Shown piece after piece: positions 17,876 to 26,451 of a stretch of DNA of 64,000 bases. Position 1 is the first letter of the stretch; each line of letters begins with the position of its first letter. Origin of the DNA: Microcaldota archaeon (lineage in GTDB: Archaea; Micrarchaeota; Micrarchaeia; Micrarchaeales; Micrarchaeaceae); the NCBI GenBank assembly GCA_021828155.1, contig JAKAST010000001.1:1-64000 (forward strand), read 5' to 3'. The notes under the pieces were generated by a model. That model was not told the DNA's origin. It made no database searches and was given only the letters and a program-made list of their open reading frames with translations. A program made the position numbers and the translations under genes.

Positions 17876-19169
17876 GCGCGACAGGAAGGTCTTCCTGTCA
17901 ACGACGCGAGAGTCGTATCCTTTTGTTGCGGACCACGGCGAGGGCGATCTCGTATATGACATGGAGGGCAACAGATTCATCGACTTCTCATCATTCATAT
18001 CAGTCTACAACTTCGGTGTCAATGCCAATGCTGAGGTGCGGAAGGCCATAACGAACCAGGTCGGCAAGCTCATGCACCCGGCATTTACCGACTACCACGC
18101 CGAACTGCCGGTAAAGTTCGGAGAGGAGCTCGTTACCATGTTTCCGAAGGGCTTCGGGCGAATGTTCCTCAGCAATTCCGGCACTGAGGCCAACGAGGCC
18201 GCTATAAAATTCTCCCAACTGTTCACGAAAAGGCAGTACATTATGGCATTCTACAGCGCCTTCCACGGCCGCACAAAGGGCTCGCTCGCATTGACAGCGT
18301 CGAGGGCCGTGCAAAGGGCGCACTTCGGCCCGTTCTCTAATACCATACACGTGCCATTCGCGTACTGCTACAGGTGCCCCCTCAAGCAGACATATCCGGA
18401 TTGCGGCTACGCATGCGTAGACTTCATAAAGCAGTACCCGCTCAAGAACGAGGTGAGCGGCAGGGAAATAGCAGCGTTCTTCATAGAGCCGATCCAGGGT
18501 GAGGGCGGCTATATAATTCCGCCGAAGGGCTACTTCAAGGAAATCAAAAAAATCACTGACGACAACGGCATGCTATTAGTTGCCGACGAGGTGCAATCAG
18601 GGTACATGCGCACAGGCAAGTTCCTGGCGCTTGACCATTTCGGCGTAACGGCCGACATATACACCATGGCGAAATCGATTGCGGGCGGGCTGCCGATGGG
18701 CGTCACGATGGTAAGGAAGAGCCTTGGCGACCTGCCGGCAGGGGCGCACGCGAACACCTTCGGCGGCAATCTTGTATCGGTTGCTGCGGCGTACGCGCTG
18801 CTAAAGCACGTCAAGCGCAACAGGCGCAAGCTCGAGGCTATGGCGAAGAGCAAGGGCCGGCGCATAATGAAAAGGCTGGAGCAGATGAGGGACCATTACG
18901 AGCTGGTGGGTGACGCAAGGGGCATAGGCATGATGCTCGCCATAGAGCTTGTCAGGAGCAAGAAAAGCAAGGAGCCCGCAATCAAGGAGCGCGAAAGGGT
19001 ACTTGAGGAGGCGTTCAGCAACGGACTGCTTATGCTGCCAGCTGGCGAATCCACTATACGCATAATACCGCCGTTGACCATGTCTGTGCAGCACATAGAC
19101 AGGGGTCTAGACGTGCTCGAAGATTCGATAAAGAAGGTCAACGCGGAGATGCTGTCGAGCAAAAAATAG
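17835..19169 (+). CDS. Class III PLP aminotransferase (4-aminobutyrate/amino-acid racemase-like)
   Basis: PLP enzyme of fold type I. The cofactor Lys is in MAKSIAGGLPMG (Lys280). Other class III marks are NSGTEANEAAIKF, FHGRTKGSLA, EPIQGEGG and DEVQSGYMRTGKF. A Cys-rich insert (CYRC...CGYAC) is shared with archaeal members, some of which proved to be broad-specificity amino-acid racemases, so transamination is not certain. It overlaps acdA by 41 bases, so it may feed 2-oxoacids into the acyl-CoA pathway that AcdAB completes. Confidence 0.85.
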   Translation: MAIRITGRTKRLIERDRKVFLSTTRESYPFVADHGEGDLVYDMEGNRFIDFSSFISVYNFGVNANAEVRKAITNQVGKLMHPAFTDYHAELPVKFGEELVTMFPKGFGRMFLSNSGTEANEAAIKFSQLFTKRQYIMAFYSAFHGRTKGSLALTASRAVQRAHFGPFSNTIHVPFAYCYRCPLKQTYPDCGYACVDFIKQYPLKNEVSGREIAAFFIEPIQGEGGYIIPPKGYFKEIKKITDDNGMLLVADEVQSGYMRTGKFLALDHFGVTADIYTMAKSIAGGLPMGVTMVRKSLGDLPAGAHANTFGGNLVSVAAAYALLKHVKRNRRKLEAMAKSKGRRIMKRLEQMRDHYELVGDARGIGMMLAIELVRSKKSKEPAIKERERVLEEAFSNGLLMLPAGESTIRIIPPLTMSVQHIDRGLDVLEDSIKKVNAEMLSSKK

Positions 19170-19301
19170 CTACCAGACGAGGCCCTTCTCGCCGCATATC
19201 ATCTCGCTGCCACAGTTGGGGCACCTGAGGTGGCAGGCCTGTATAGTTTCCATTTTAGCACCGCATACCAGGCATGCGGTCTGGCTATCCCTCTGTTCCA
19301 T
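19170..19301 (-). CDS. Small zinc-ribbon protein (43 residues)
   Basis: A short open frame with ATG at 19299-19301 and TAG at 19170-19172. It has CLVC and CPNCG pairs plus Cys at positions 22 and 36, the pattern of a tiny zinc ribbon. Similar minute zinc fingers are common in archaea and some bind RNA or regulate; no function can be assigned. Its stop abuts the convergent aminotransferase stop. Confidence 0.6.
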   Translation of the reverse strand: MEQRDSQTACLVCGAKMETIQACHLRCPNCGSEMICGEKGLVW

Positions 19302-19339
19302 TGTAGCACCGCGGTTGCTTACCGGTACTAAGGTAACTT

Positions 19340-19834
19340 TTAATGCTGTTTTCGCTTTGGCAGTTCATCGAACGGGACTGTTATATATTCAGGGTTCTTT
19401 ATGCCTAAGTAACTTTCTATCAAATCATGGGACACGTTCGGCCCAAGGACTACAAGGAATATGCCAACATCGTCAATTATATTGAAATCCAGAATTATAT
19501 TTCCTAATTTATAAAACCTCCTCTTCTTTACCAAAACGCTCTTGATTCCGAACTCCTTCTCCAATGCTTTCTTCCTAGCCGCAGCATCTGTTATCTTTTC
19601 GTCCTGCAGGTAATCAAACCCTCCTTCCCTCGCCCTGAGGTGCACAATAGAATCTCCCTCGCCAGTCTCTGATATCTTTAGAACTTCGCCCTTCGGCCGC
19701 TTGAAGTAAGTATCTCTTACGCTTATCTCCTTGTCGAATTTCGCGCCAAGCGACAGAATGTGAGAGGTCATCGCAGCTAAATCGTCTACTTTTATCTTAA
19801 GTTCCTTGGTTTTGGCTTCTTGATTGTCATTCAT
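19340..19834 (-). CDS. CYTH-domain protein (CyaB/thiamine-triphosphatase-like)
   Basis: CYTH enzymes act on triphosphorylated substrates inside a beta tunnel. The signature begins at KELKIKVDD (ExKxK in place of ExExK), followed by the RDTYF, HLRAR and KKRRFYKLGN basic strands and the DFNIIDDVG acidic strand. The start was put at ATG 19834 because the signature normally lies close to the N-terminus; a GTG at 19885, closer to a TATA-like box near 19913-19924, would add 17 residues. The gene is somewhat AT-richer than its left neighbours. Confidence 0.75.
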   Translation of the reverse strand: MNDNQEAKTKELKIKVDDLAAMTSHILSLGAKFDKEISVRDTYFKRPKGEVLKISETGEGDSIVHLRAREGGFDYLQDEKITDAAARKKALEKEFGIKSVLVKKRRFYKLGNIILDFNIIDDVGIFLVVLGPNVSHDLIESYLGIKNPEYITVPFDELPKRKQH

Positions 19835-20064
19835 GTCATCAACACATATAGACAGTTTTTCACCGTCTTGTAGGGCTTTGTCCACCTCAAATTACCGCTC
19901 CCAAATCAAGTGTCATATAAACAATAATTATTGCGGCAAATAAACTAAAAGACAGTGGTATTTCGAGAAGAAGCTCATCTAACTACACTTGTCCGAAAAG
20001 TTGGTTTTGCCAGAGAAGTAGCACTTTCTGGAGACTTTGTGGACAAAGCCGGCACAGGAGCAAC

Positions 20065-20073
20065 ATATATAAA
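20065..20073 (+). promoter_or_regulatory. 23S rRNA promoter (TATA box)
   Basis: The box atatataaa precedes the 23S leader by a normal distance, giving a start near 20096 and a leader of about 165 bases. The region from the CYTH start to this box (19886-20064) shows no convincing gene. Confidence 0.65.
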
Positions 20074-20242
20074 CCTTACTCGGCCTAAATATAGCTGGTG
20101 TCAGTATGGCAGCCTGAGCTCTCAGAGGCTCTCGTATTTGAAAGCTAGTTTTCAGCTTGCTTTGTGAAGATACAAGTGCTATCTAGAGAACTCTATCCCT
20201 GCCTATTGCGCTTGTGTGATCGTGCGTTCGCGCGATTGAAAT

Positions 20243-20263
20243 GAGGAGAAGAGAAGCTTGCTT
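20243..20263 (+). other. 23S rRNA processing stem, 5' arm
   Basis: GGAGAAGAGAAGCTTGCTTAA can pair with TTATTTAGCAAGCTCTCTTCTCC at 23095-23116 (with a few bulges). Such flanking stems carry the bulge-helix-bulge sites at which archaeal 23S is cut from its precursor. This arm is unique, whereas the 3' arm is duplicated at 27.8 kb. Confidence 0.6.
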
Positions 20264-23098
20264 AATTTTAAGCCACCTAGGGGATGGCTTGGCTATAGCA
20301 GCGATGAAGGCCGTGGCAAGCTGCGATAAGCCCGGGGTAGCCGCAAGTCAGGCTTTGAACCCGGGATTGCCTAACAGCGCACAGCAATGTGCGAGCACAC
20401 GCGGGGAACTGAAATATCTTAGTACCCGCAGGAAAAGAAAGCGAAAGCGATGCGGCGAGTAATGCGAATGAAAGCCGCACAGGGCGAACCGAATCCCGCT
20501 TTGCAAAAGGCGTGGAGATGTGGGGCAGCGCCGATCCAGGACATGAGCCGAATGCGTTGGAAAGCGCAGTCATAGAGAGTGACAGCCTCGTAGGCTAAGT
20601 GCGATGGACCTGCTGCCGGAGAGTAATTCCGCTTGAGTATGCGGAGTGAATATGGGGGCATTAAACCCCAACCCTAAATATTGGCTATAGACCGATAGCG
20701 AACAAGTAGCGTGAGCGAAAGCTGAAAAGAACCCACACGCGTGGGAGTGAAAAGATCTGAAACTAGGTGGTTACACGAAGGTAGGGCGCGGAAGGAATGA
20801 TGTGCGCCGAAGCGCGAGTCCGAGAGGGCTTAGCGAGGCGCAAGAACCAGTGTCCTATCATTCTTCTTGAAGCAAGAGCCAGGGAGTGTATGGATGTGGC
20901 GAGCCGTAAGGCGTAGCGAAAGCGAGAGCGCGCAGCATGCGAGGCGCGAGGTATGAAAATGCCCGAGTCACACTCATACGACCCGAAGCCACTGCGAACT
21001 ACGCGCGCCCAAGGCGAAGCTAGGCTAACGCCTGGTGGAGGCCTGCAACCTGTCATGGCATGCCCTGTTGGGTGAGGCGCGGGTAGCGGCGATATACCAC
21101 TCGAGCGTGGCAATAGCGGGTCCCCTCTGAAGTATCTTTAGGATAGCTCCGGGCGAGCTTGCGCACGCGGTAGAGCGACCGATTGATGGGTACGGATCCG
21201 AAAGGGTTCACCTGTTCGTCAAACTCCGAATGCATGCGCTGCGTAGACCCCGGGAGTCGGCGGTGTTGGGTAAGCTAGCACCGCGAGACTGCAAAGATAG
21301 TGACCAAGGTTAAGGTCCCCAAATCCTAGTTAAGTGCAAGAAAAGCGAGAAGCGCCACAGACAGCTGGGAGGTAGGCTCAGAAGCAGCCATCCTTCAAAA
21401 AACGCGTAATAGCGTACCAGTTGAGGCGTTCCTTTCTGAAAATATACGGGGCTAAACTAGGTACCGAGACCCTGGAGTGCGAAAGCACTGGTAAGAGGGC
21501 GTACGGCGCGGCTGGAAGCATGCGCGAGAGCACATGTGGACCGCGCCGCAGTGAACATCCTGGTGTTAGTAATAGCATATATGGGTGAGAATCCCATACA
21601 CCGAAAGCACACGGGTTTCTTCGCAACGCTTGTCAGCGGAGAGTTAGGCGATCCTAAGCGGCGGGCCAATCACCTCGTCGCAAAAGGGAAGCTGGTTAAT
21701 ATTCCAGCCCCTAACGTGTAGGAGTGGCAACACAAGGCAGATTTCTGACGCCTGGGGACAGGTCCGCAAGAAAGTGCAAAGGGCTGTGGAGTCTCGTTAT
21801 GAGGAGAAGCAGCTAAATGAACTGTTGGACTGATTTCCTGGGCCCGTGAAAAGGGAATCTGCAACGATCACGTTAGTCCGTACCTAGAACCAGTACAGGT
21901 GTTGCTGGCTTAAAAGGCCAAGGTGTGTCGGAATAACCATGGTTAGGGAATTCGGCAAAATAGTGGCGTAAGTTTTCGACAAGCCATGTCTGCGCCTGGT
22001 AAGCGCAGATGTCACTGACAAGGGAACAACGACTGTTTATCAAAAACACAACTCACCGCAAAGCCGAAAGGCTAAGTACAGTGGGTGACGCCTGCTCACC
22101 GCCAGTACGTGAACACCCTTTTCAAGGGGGATAAGCGCTGGCAAAGAGCGGGAGTAACTCTGACTCTCTTGAGGTAGCGTAATACCTCGTCACTTAATAG
22201 GTGACTTGCATGAAGGGCGTAACGATTGTTCCACTGTCCCAACCATGGATCCGGTGAACTCACTTCGTGGTGAATATGCCACGATCCTCCAGTGGGAAAT
22301 GAAGACTCTATGAAGCTTGACTACAACCTGCTGTTGTTGTCCGGTTCGCCATACATAGCGTAAGTGGGAGCGTCGATGCGTGCGCTGCGGCGCACGCGGA
22401 GCGACAATGTAACACCACTTTTGGCTTTCCGTACAGCTCACCCGAGAGGGGACAGCTACAGGCGGGTAGTTAGACTGGACGGTTACTTTCGATAGGGAAA
22501 CGAAAGCGACCAAAGCTCTGCTTAGGCGAGTTGGAAACTCGCCGCTAAGCAAAAAGGCAAATGCAGGGCTGACTGTGCGCTGAAAAGCGTGGCGCGCAGA
22601 CTCGAAAGAGGGGCTTAACGAACGTTGGTAGCTCTTTTAATGGGGCTCCAAGCTGTCAGACAAGTTACTCTAGAGGTAACCGATTCGTCGCCGGCGAGAG
22701 TTCACATCGACCTGGCGCATTGATACAACGTTATGGGCTTGGGTTATCCTGGTGGTGCACAAGCTGCCAAGGGTTGGGCTGTACGCCCATTAAAAACCCA
22801 CATGAGCTGCGTTCAGTACGTCGCGAGACAGTACGGTAGTATCTACTGGAGGTGTTAGTGCCAGAGGATAAGACCCCCTTAATACGAGAGGAACGGGGGA
22901 TCGGCGCCACTGGTGTACCTGTTGTGAATGCATTGCAGGGTAGCTACGCGCCAAATGGATAAGTCCTGAAAGCATCTAAGGACGAAGCCAGACCCGAAAC
23001 GAGGCACTAGGGCGGCCGCAATCGACGGCTTTGATAGGAGGGGTGCGCAAGCAGGGAGCTCACGCGACCTGTGAACATTCCCTTACTAACGCCTTATT
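20264..23098 (+). rRNA. rrl: 23S ribosomal RNA
   Basis: Recognised from start to end: the 5' region (GATGGCTTGGC...GCTGCGATAAGC), the L11/GTPase centre, helix 69 at 22151-22172, the P-loop near 22475-22482, the peptidyl-transferase ring and the sarcin-ricin loop (TACGAGAGG at 22883-22891). At about 2.83 kb it has no large intron. Several universally conserved bases differ (see findings), some with compensating partners, so it seems functional rather than decayed. It has its own promoter, is not linked to 16S, and no 5S gene follows. Ends are estimates from the flanking stem. Confidence 0.95.
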
Positions 23099-23116
23099 TA
23101 GCAAGCTCTCTTCTCC
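23067..23116 (+). repeat. 50-bp direct repeat, copy 1 (23S 3' end, att-like)
   Basis: This 50-bp stretch (ACCTGTGAAC...TCTTCTCC) covers the last bases of 23S and the 3' arm of its processing stem. It recurs without mismatch at 27775-27824; five more bases (CACGC) on its left also match after one mismatch. The two copies bound the AT-rich island, as expected for attachment sites. Confidence 0.85.
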
Positions 23117-23227
23117 GATGAGTTTTTTCATGTTTTGTAACTATTACCGCTTCTTCCTCTCCTTTTTAGTTTTTTCTCCTCCACTGTTCTAGCGGAGCTT
23201 TTCAATACTTGATGAAAGTGCACTAAA

Positions 23228-23773
23228 ATGAAATATTATATATCACTTGAGCTGAGCGATTTGCCCAGTGAAATTAAAGGCATACTAAAAAAAGTAAGAG
23301 GCGCATACAAAAGTGGTTACAGAGACCCACTTTCCTATCATGTAACTCTGGTTGGCTACAGCGCGGGTAAAAACATCCCCAAAAGAGAATTTATCCAGGC
23401 AGTTGAAAACTTGAACCCTATAGAAATAAGGTCAACAAAAATAAAAAGGCAAAAAATTCGCAAATCCACTAATACATACATAATTTACTGTAATGTTCTC
23501 AGCACCAAGCCGCTTAAAAGGGCAAATACAATATTTTACAAAGTTGTTAAAAGACATAAGACGAACATAGACAAACGGTGGGAACCAGAAAACTTTAAGC
23601 CACATCTGACCTTAATATTTTCACTAGTTGATAAAACCGGGTCAGCATGGGAGATGTTAAGGGATGTAAATGTACATTTTTCAATCAAAACAAATTTTAT
23701 ACGAGTTTACAAAATTTATGCCAATAAGAGCAAACCGATAAAGGTGGCGTACAGCGCCCACATAGATACTTAA
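23228..23773 (+). CDS. 2H phosphoesterase (2'-5' RNA ligase-like)
   Basis: The 181-residue protein has both HxT/S motifs of the 2H superfamily: YHVTLV near residue 40 and PHLTLIF near residue 128. Such enzymes open 2',3'-cyclic phosphates or 2'-5' linkages in RNA. It is the first gene of the AT-rich island and faces the same way as the nucleotidyltransferase 61 bases on. Codon use is strongly AT-biased compared with genes outside the island. Confidence 0.75.
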   Translation: MKYYISLELSDLPSEIKGILKKVRGAYKSGYRDPLSYHVTLVGYSAGKNIPKREFIQAVENLNPIEIRSTKIKRQKIRKSTNTYIIYCNVLSTKPLKRANTIFYKVVKRHKTNIDKRWEPENFKPHLTLIFSLVDKTGSAWEMLRDVNVHFSIKTNFIRVYKIYANKSKPIKVAYSAHIDT

Positions 23774-23834
23774 GCTGCGGGCAGACACGTATATATCTTA
23801 AAATCAGATTTGTTCTTGTCAGGAAGGTAAAAAT

Positions 23835-24581
23835 ATGCAAGTTAAAATAAATAAAGTAAAGAGACCAAAATTCATCTCAATGCAAGACGATGTCATCGAG
23901 CTATTATTGCGTAGATATCCGCATTTTGTACTGCATGGAGGAATTGTCATAACACATTGTTTAAACGGGAATAGAAATCCAAAAGACATAGACATACTCA
24001 CCAACATGGATCCCCAAAAATTAAATTTACTCAGAGGGGAAGTCTACTCCATCTTAGAAGGTGCTGGCTATACAATAAAGGGCGAGAGGTACAGTAAAAT
24101 GAACAAACTACTAATAGACAAAAAATACACGTTGCCAAAAATTTCTGCTACGAAGCCAATTATAGAAAAAACTATTACCCTCCATATAAATTTCAGCAAA
24201 AACGGCATTTTTGGTAAAATAGATTTAACGTTCATGACCAAAAAAGTAAAGTGTGTCAAAATGAAGTATATTAGGTCTGACGGATTAGGGTTTTTAGTTT
24301 GCACACTACCCTTGGAAGCTCTGCTGAAAGAAAAAATTGATAAATATATTTACCAGTACAAGCGCAACTCTAATAAGATGCAGGATTTGTATGACATAAC
24401 AATACTGGTAAAAAAATTTAGGAAGCTGCCCCCTTACCTTCGTAAAAGCGTGTCTTCTTTCATAAAAGAAATAAAAGATATGCCACCCAAAAACGAATAC
24501 AAAATCAGAAAATATCTATCGCACGGAGCGCCTATAAACTTCAAAGAAGCTATACGAATAATCGAAAAAAGCTTACATTAA
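23835..24581 (+). CDS. AbiEii-like nucleotidyltransferase
   Basis: The 248-residue protein resembles the DUF1814/AbiEii group: an N-terminal gGG...R.PKDIDIL nucleotidyltransferase motif (NRNPKDIDIL, with two Asp for metal), a central LPLEALLKEKI segment and DLYDITIL. Relatives are toxins that block growth by transferring nucleotides to RNA, usually next to an AbiEi antitoxin. No AbiEi partner is seen. A TATA-like box lies near 23790-23799. The family is probable, the toxin role only possible. Confidence 0.65.
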   Translation: MQVKINKVKRPKFISMQDDVIELLLRRYPHFVLHGGIVITHCLNGNRNPKDIDILTNMDPQKLNLLRGEVYSILEGAGYTIKGERYSKMNKLLIDKKYTLPKISATKPIIEKTITLHINFSKNGIFGKIDLTFMTKKVKCVKMKYIRSDGLGFLVCTLPLEALLKEKIDKYIYQYKRNSNKMQDLYDITILVKKFRKLPPYLRKSVSSFIKEIKDMPPKNEYKIRKYLSHGAPINFKEAIRIIEKSLH

Positions 24582-24586
24582 ACTAA

Positions 24587-25339
24587 CTATCTGTACGCGA
24601 ATATCGAACCTCTCAACCCCTGTTCGCGTATGCCATGCTTTATGGGAAGTGGTTCAAGTATTTTTAAATTGAACCCTGCCCTCTTGAGCTTTCTTACAAG
24701 CGTTGTGCAGCCTTTGTGGTATTTTATGAACATTTGTCTGAATTTTTGTAGCGTTTCATTATCTACATTCAGTAAAGCTTCATATTCACATCCTTCACAA
24801 TCCATTTTTAAAATAGCACCATTCAACCCATAAAGCCTTACTAAATTTCTTAGTGTTGTTACCCTTATATTGATTCTCCCCCCCTCGTCTTTAAGCATAT
24901 CGCCAAGTCTGTTCGTGTGTGAGTTTTTAACTTTTACTTGGCCCGATTTCCCCCCACACCCCATATTGATGAGTGTTATTTCTTTCCCAAAATTGTTCAA
25001 TTTTATGTTTTCTTTTGCAAGTCTAAATGTATATGGATACGGCTCTACGGCATATACGTGTTTTGCTCCAGAAGCTGCAAAATAAATTGCGGTATCTCCG
25101 ACATTGGCGCCTATATCCACAACTGTTTCAGACTCAACATCAAGCGAAGAATAAGTCTTCAATACATAATTTCTTTCTAAAAGCTGCAAAAGATTTTCTA
25201 GGTCGCTGTCTGATTTGTATCTAAATTTCAGTATTTTTAGGCCGAGTTTGACCCTAACTAAGTCCTTACCTATGAAAATGCGCGGCTTTATCCCCAAATC
25301 GTATTGCCGGCTATACCTTGAAAAATTGGTATTTCTCAT
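24587..25339 (-). CDS. FkbM-family SAM methyltransferase
   Basis: Rossmann methyltransferase with VVDIGANVGDTAIYF (SAM motif I), VYAVEPYP (motif II) and the FkbM marker LKMDCEGCEYEAL. FkbM enzymes O-methylate sugars or small molecules. It is the last gene of a leftward three-gene unit with two radical SAM enzymes. ATG 25339 was chosen; a TTG at 25357, 3 bases after the preceding stop, is in frame. AT-rich like the rest of the island. Confidence 0.8.
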   Translation of the reverse strand: MRNTNFSRYSRQYDLGIKPRIFIGKDLVRVKLGLKILKFRYKSDSDLENLLQLLERNYVLKTYSSLDVESETVVDIGANVGDTAIYFAASGAKHVYAVEPYPYTFRLAKENIKLNNFGKEITLINMGCGGKSGQVKVKNSHTNRLGDMLKDEGGRINIRVTTLRNLVRLYGLNGAILKMDCEGCEYEALLNVDNETLQKFRQMFIKYHKGCTTLVRKLKRAGFNLKILEPLPIKHGIREQGLRGSIFAYR

Positions 25340-25360
25340 ATTTGACCAGTGTTGCAATAG

Positions 25361-26428
25361 TCAATAAAGGGACAATGGTTTTTCCACAAATTTAATGTTT
25401 GAAAACAGCTCTATAATGGAGTTAATTGACGAAATCATTTGTGCACGGGATTTACCGCGTAAGTCCCACCTGTATTTCGAATTGTTACAGTCGTCAATGT
25501 GCAATACCATGTTAGAAGATACTAACGGATTAAACATCCCCTTTTCACACGTTTTTCCAAAAAACGGGCATTTGTTTATGCATATATCTGGGTTAAAAAA
25601 GGCACCGCCTGCAGAGTTCAGTAGAATCACTCGTACGCCATTGACCTCTAACGTACGCTGTAAAGAGCCAAATCCCTCATTTTCTGGGCTATCTAGTATT
25701 CTGGCTCCATATTCTACTTTTAGATATTTTAGCACTTCATCAGGTTTAACATACTCCTCCTTCCAGTAGTCCAAAGGCGACAAACTCGAATACTTGCCTA
25801 TACTATTGTTTATCCCATCCGTTGCTATATACTGATTTTGTAAAAAGAGGTTGAACAATTTTACAGTGAAGCCAAACCTTCTTGCCAAATTAATAATCCC
25901 ATCAATCTCATTCATATTATGTTTAGTGACAACCATGTTTATCCTAGTCTTTATTTTACGCTTTGAAAGGTTTTCTAGAAGATTTTCAGTTTCAGGATTG
26001 AATGTTTTGTAGAACCCGTCTCTCATTTGGTGAGATGCCAGATCTAAAGAAAACTGTATCCCTACATTATCCCTTCTCTGCTCTAAGAAATCCAAGTTCC
26101 TCTTTAGATTCTTGCCGTTAGTTATTATAGTAAATGATATTTCATTATGCATATCAAGCAAAAGGCCAATTTTCTCAAACAACCAACTAACTAATGTCGG
26201 CTCCCCGCCACTTATTTTAAATTTATTAAATCCCACCTCAATTGCTGATTCAACTATAGATAAAAATTCTTCAGCAGACATGTTTATTCCAATCGTCTTA
26301 TTCTGCCCAAACGGATAGCAGTAACCGCATTTGTAGTTGCATTCCTTTATTATCGCTATTGAGAAATAAAGTTGGCTCGCTATTTTCTTGACTTCATCTT
26401 TTGGGGTGATTTCTGGGCGTTGATTCAT
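25361..26428 (-). CDS. Radical SAM enzyme, MoaA-like
   Basis: The CxxxCxxC iron-sulfur motif is CNYKCGYC near residue 31, followed by KISGGEPTL. The C-terminus has a second Cys group (CINKCPFFGKTC...DDC), as in MoaA-like proteins that hold an auxiliary 4Fe-4S cluster. 355 residues. It is 22 bases downstream of the second radical SAM gene and 21 bases upstream of the FkbM ATG. Substrate unknown; no moaC or other cofactor gene is nearby, so molybdopterin synthesis is unlikely. Confidence 0.82.
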   Translation of the reverse strand: MNQRPEITPKDEVKKIASQLYFSIAIIKECNYKCGYCYPFGQNKTIGINMSAEEFLSIVESAIEVGFNKFKISGGEPTLVSWLFEKIGLLLDMHNEISFTIITNGKNLKRNLDFLEQRRDNVGIQFSLDLASHQMRDGFYKTFNPETENLLENLSKRKIKTRINMVVTKHNMNEIDGIINLARRFGFTVKLFNLFLQNQYIATDGINNSIGKYSSLSPLDYWKEEYVKPDEVLKYLKVEYGARILDSPENEGFGSLQRTLEVNGVRVILLNSAGGAFFNPDICINKCPFFGKTCEKGMFNPLVSSNMVLHIDDCNNSKYRWDLRGKSRAQMISSINSIIELFSNIKFVEKPLSLY

Positions 26429-26451
26429 TGAAAGCCACCAAAATAACCTAA

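Noticed and set aside
19874-20050. 12-bp inverted copies GGCTTTGTCCAC and GTGGACAAAGCC
   Set aside because: They bracket the gap before 23S, but one is coding for the CYTH N-terminus; chance cannot be excluded.
19955-20167. Possible 70-codon gene before 23S
   Set aside because: It spans the 23S TATA box and leader and resembles no family.
20264-23098. Many open frames on both strands inside the 23S gene
   Set aside because: They lie in recognised rRNA, have no family similarity and no start signals.
23117-23227. 5S rRNA after 23S
   Set aside because: No 5S consensus is found here or elsewhere in the window.
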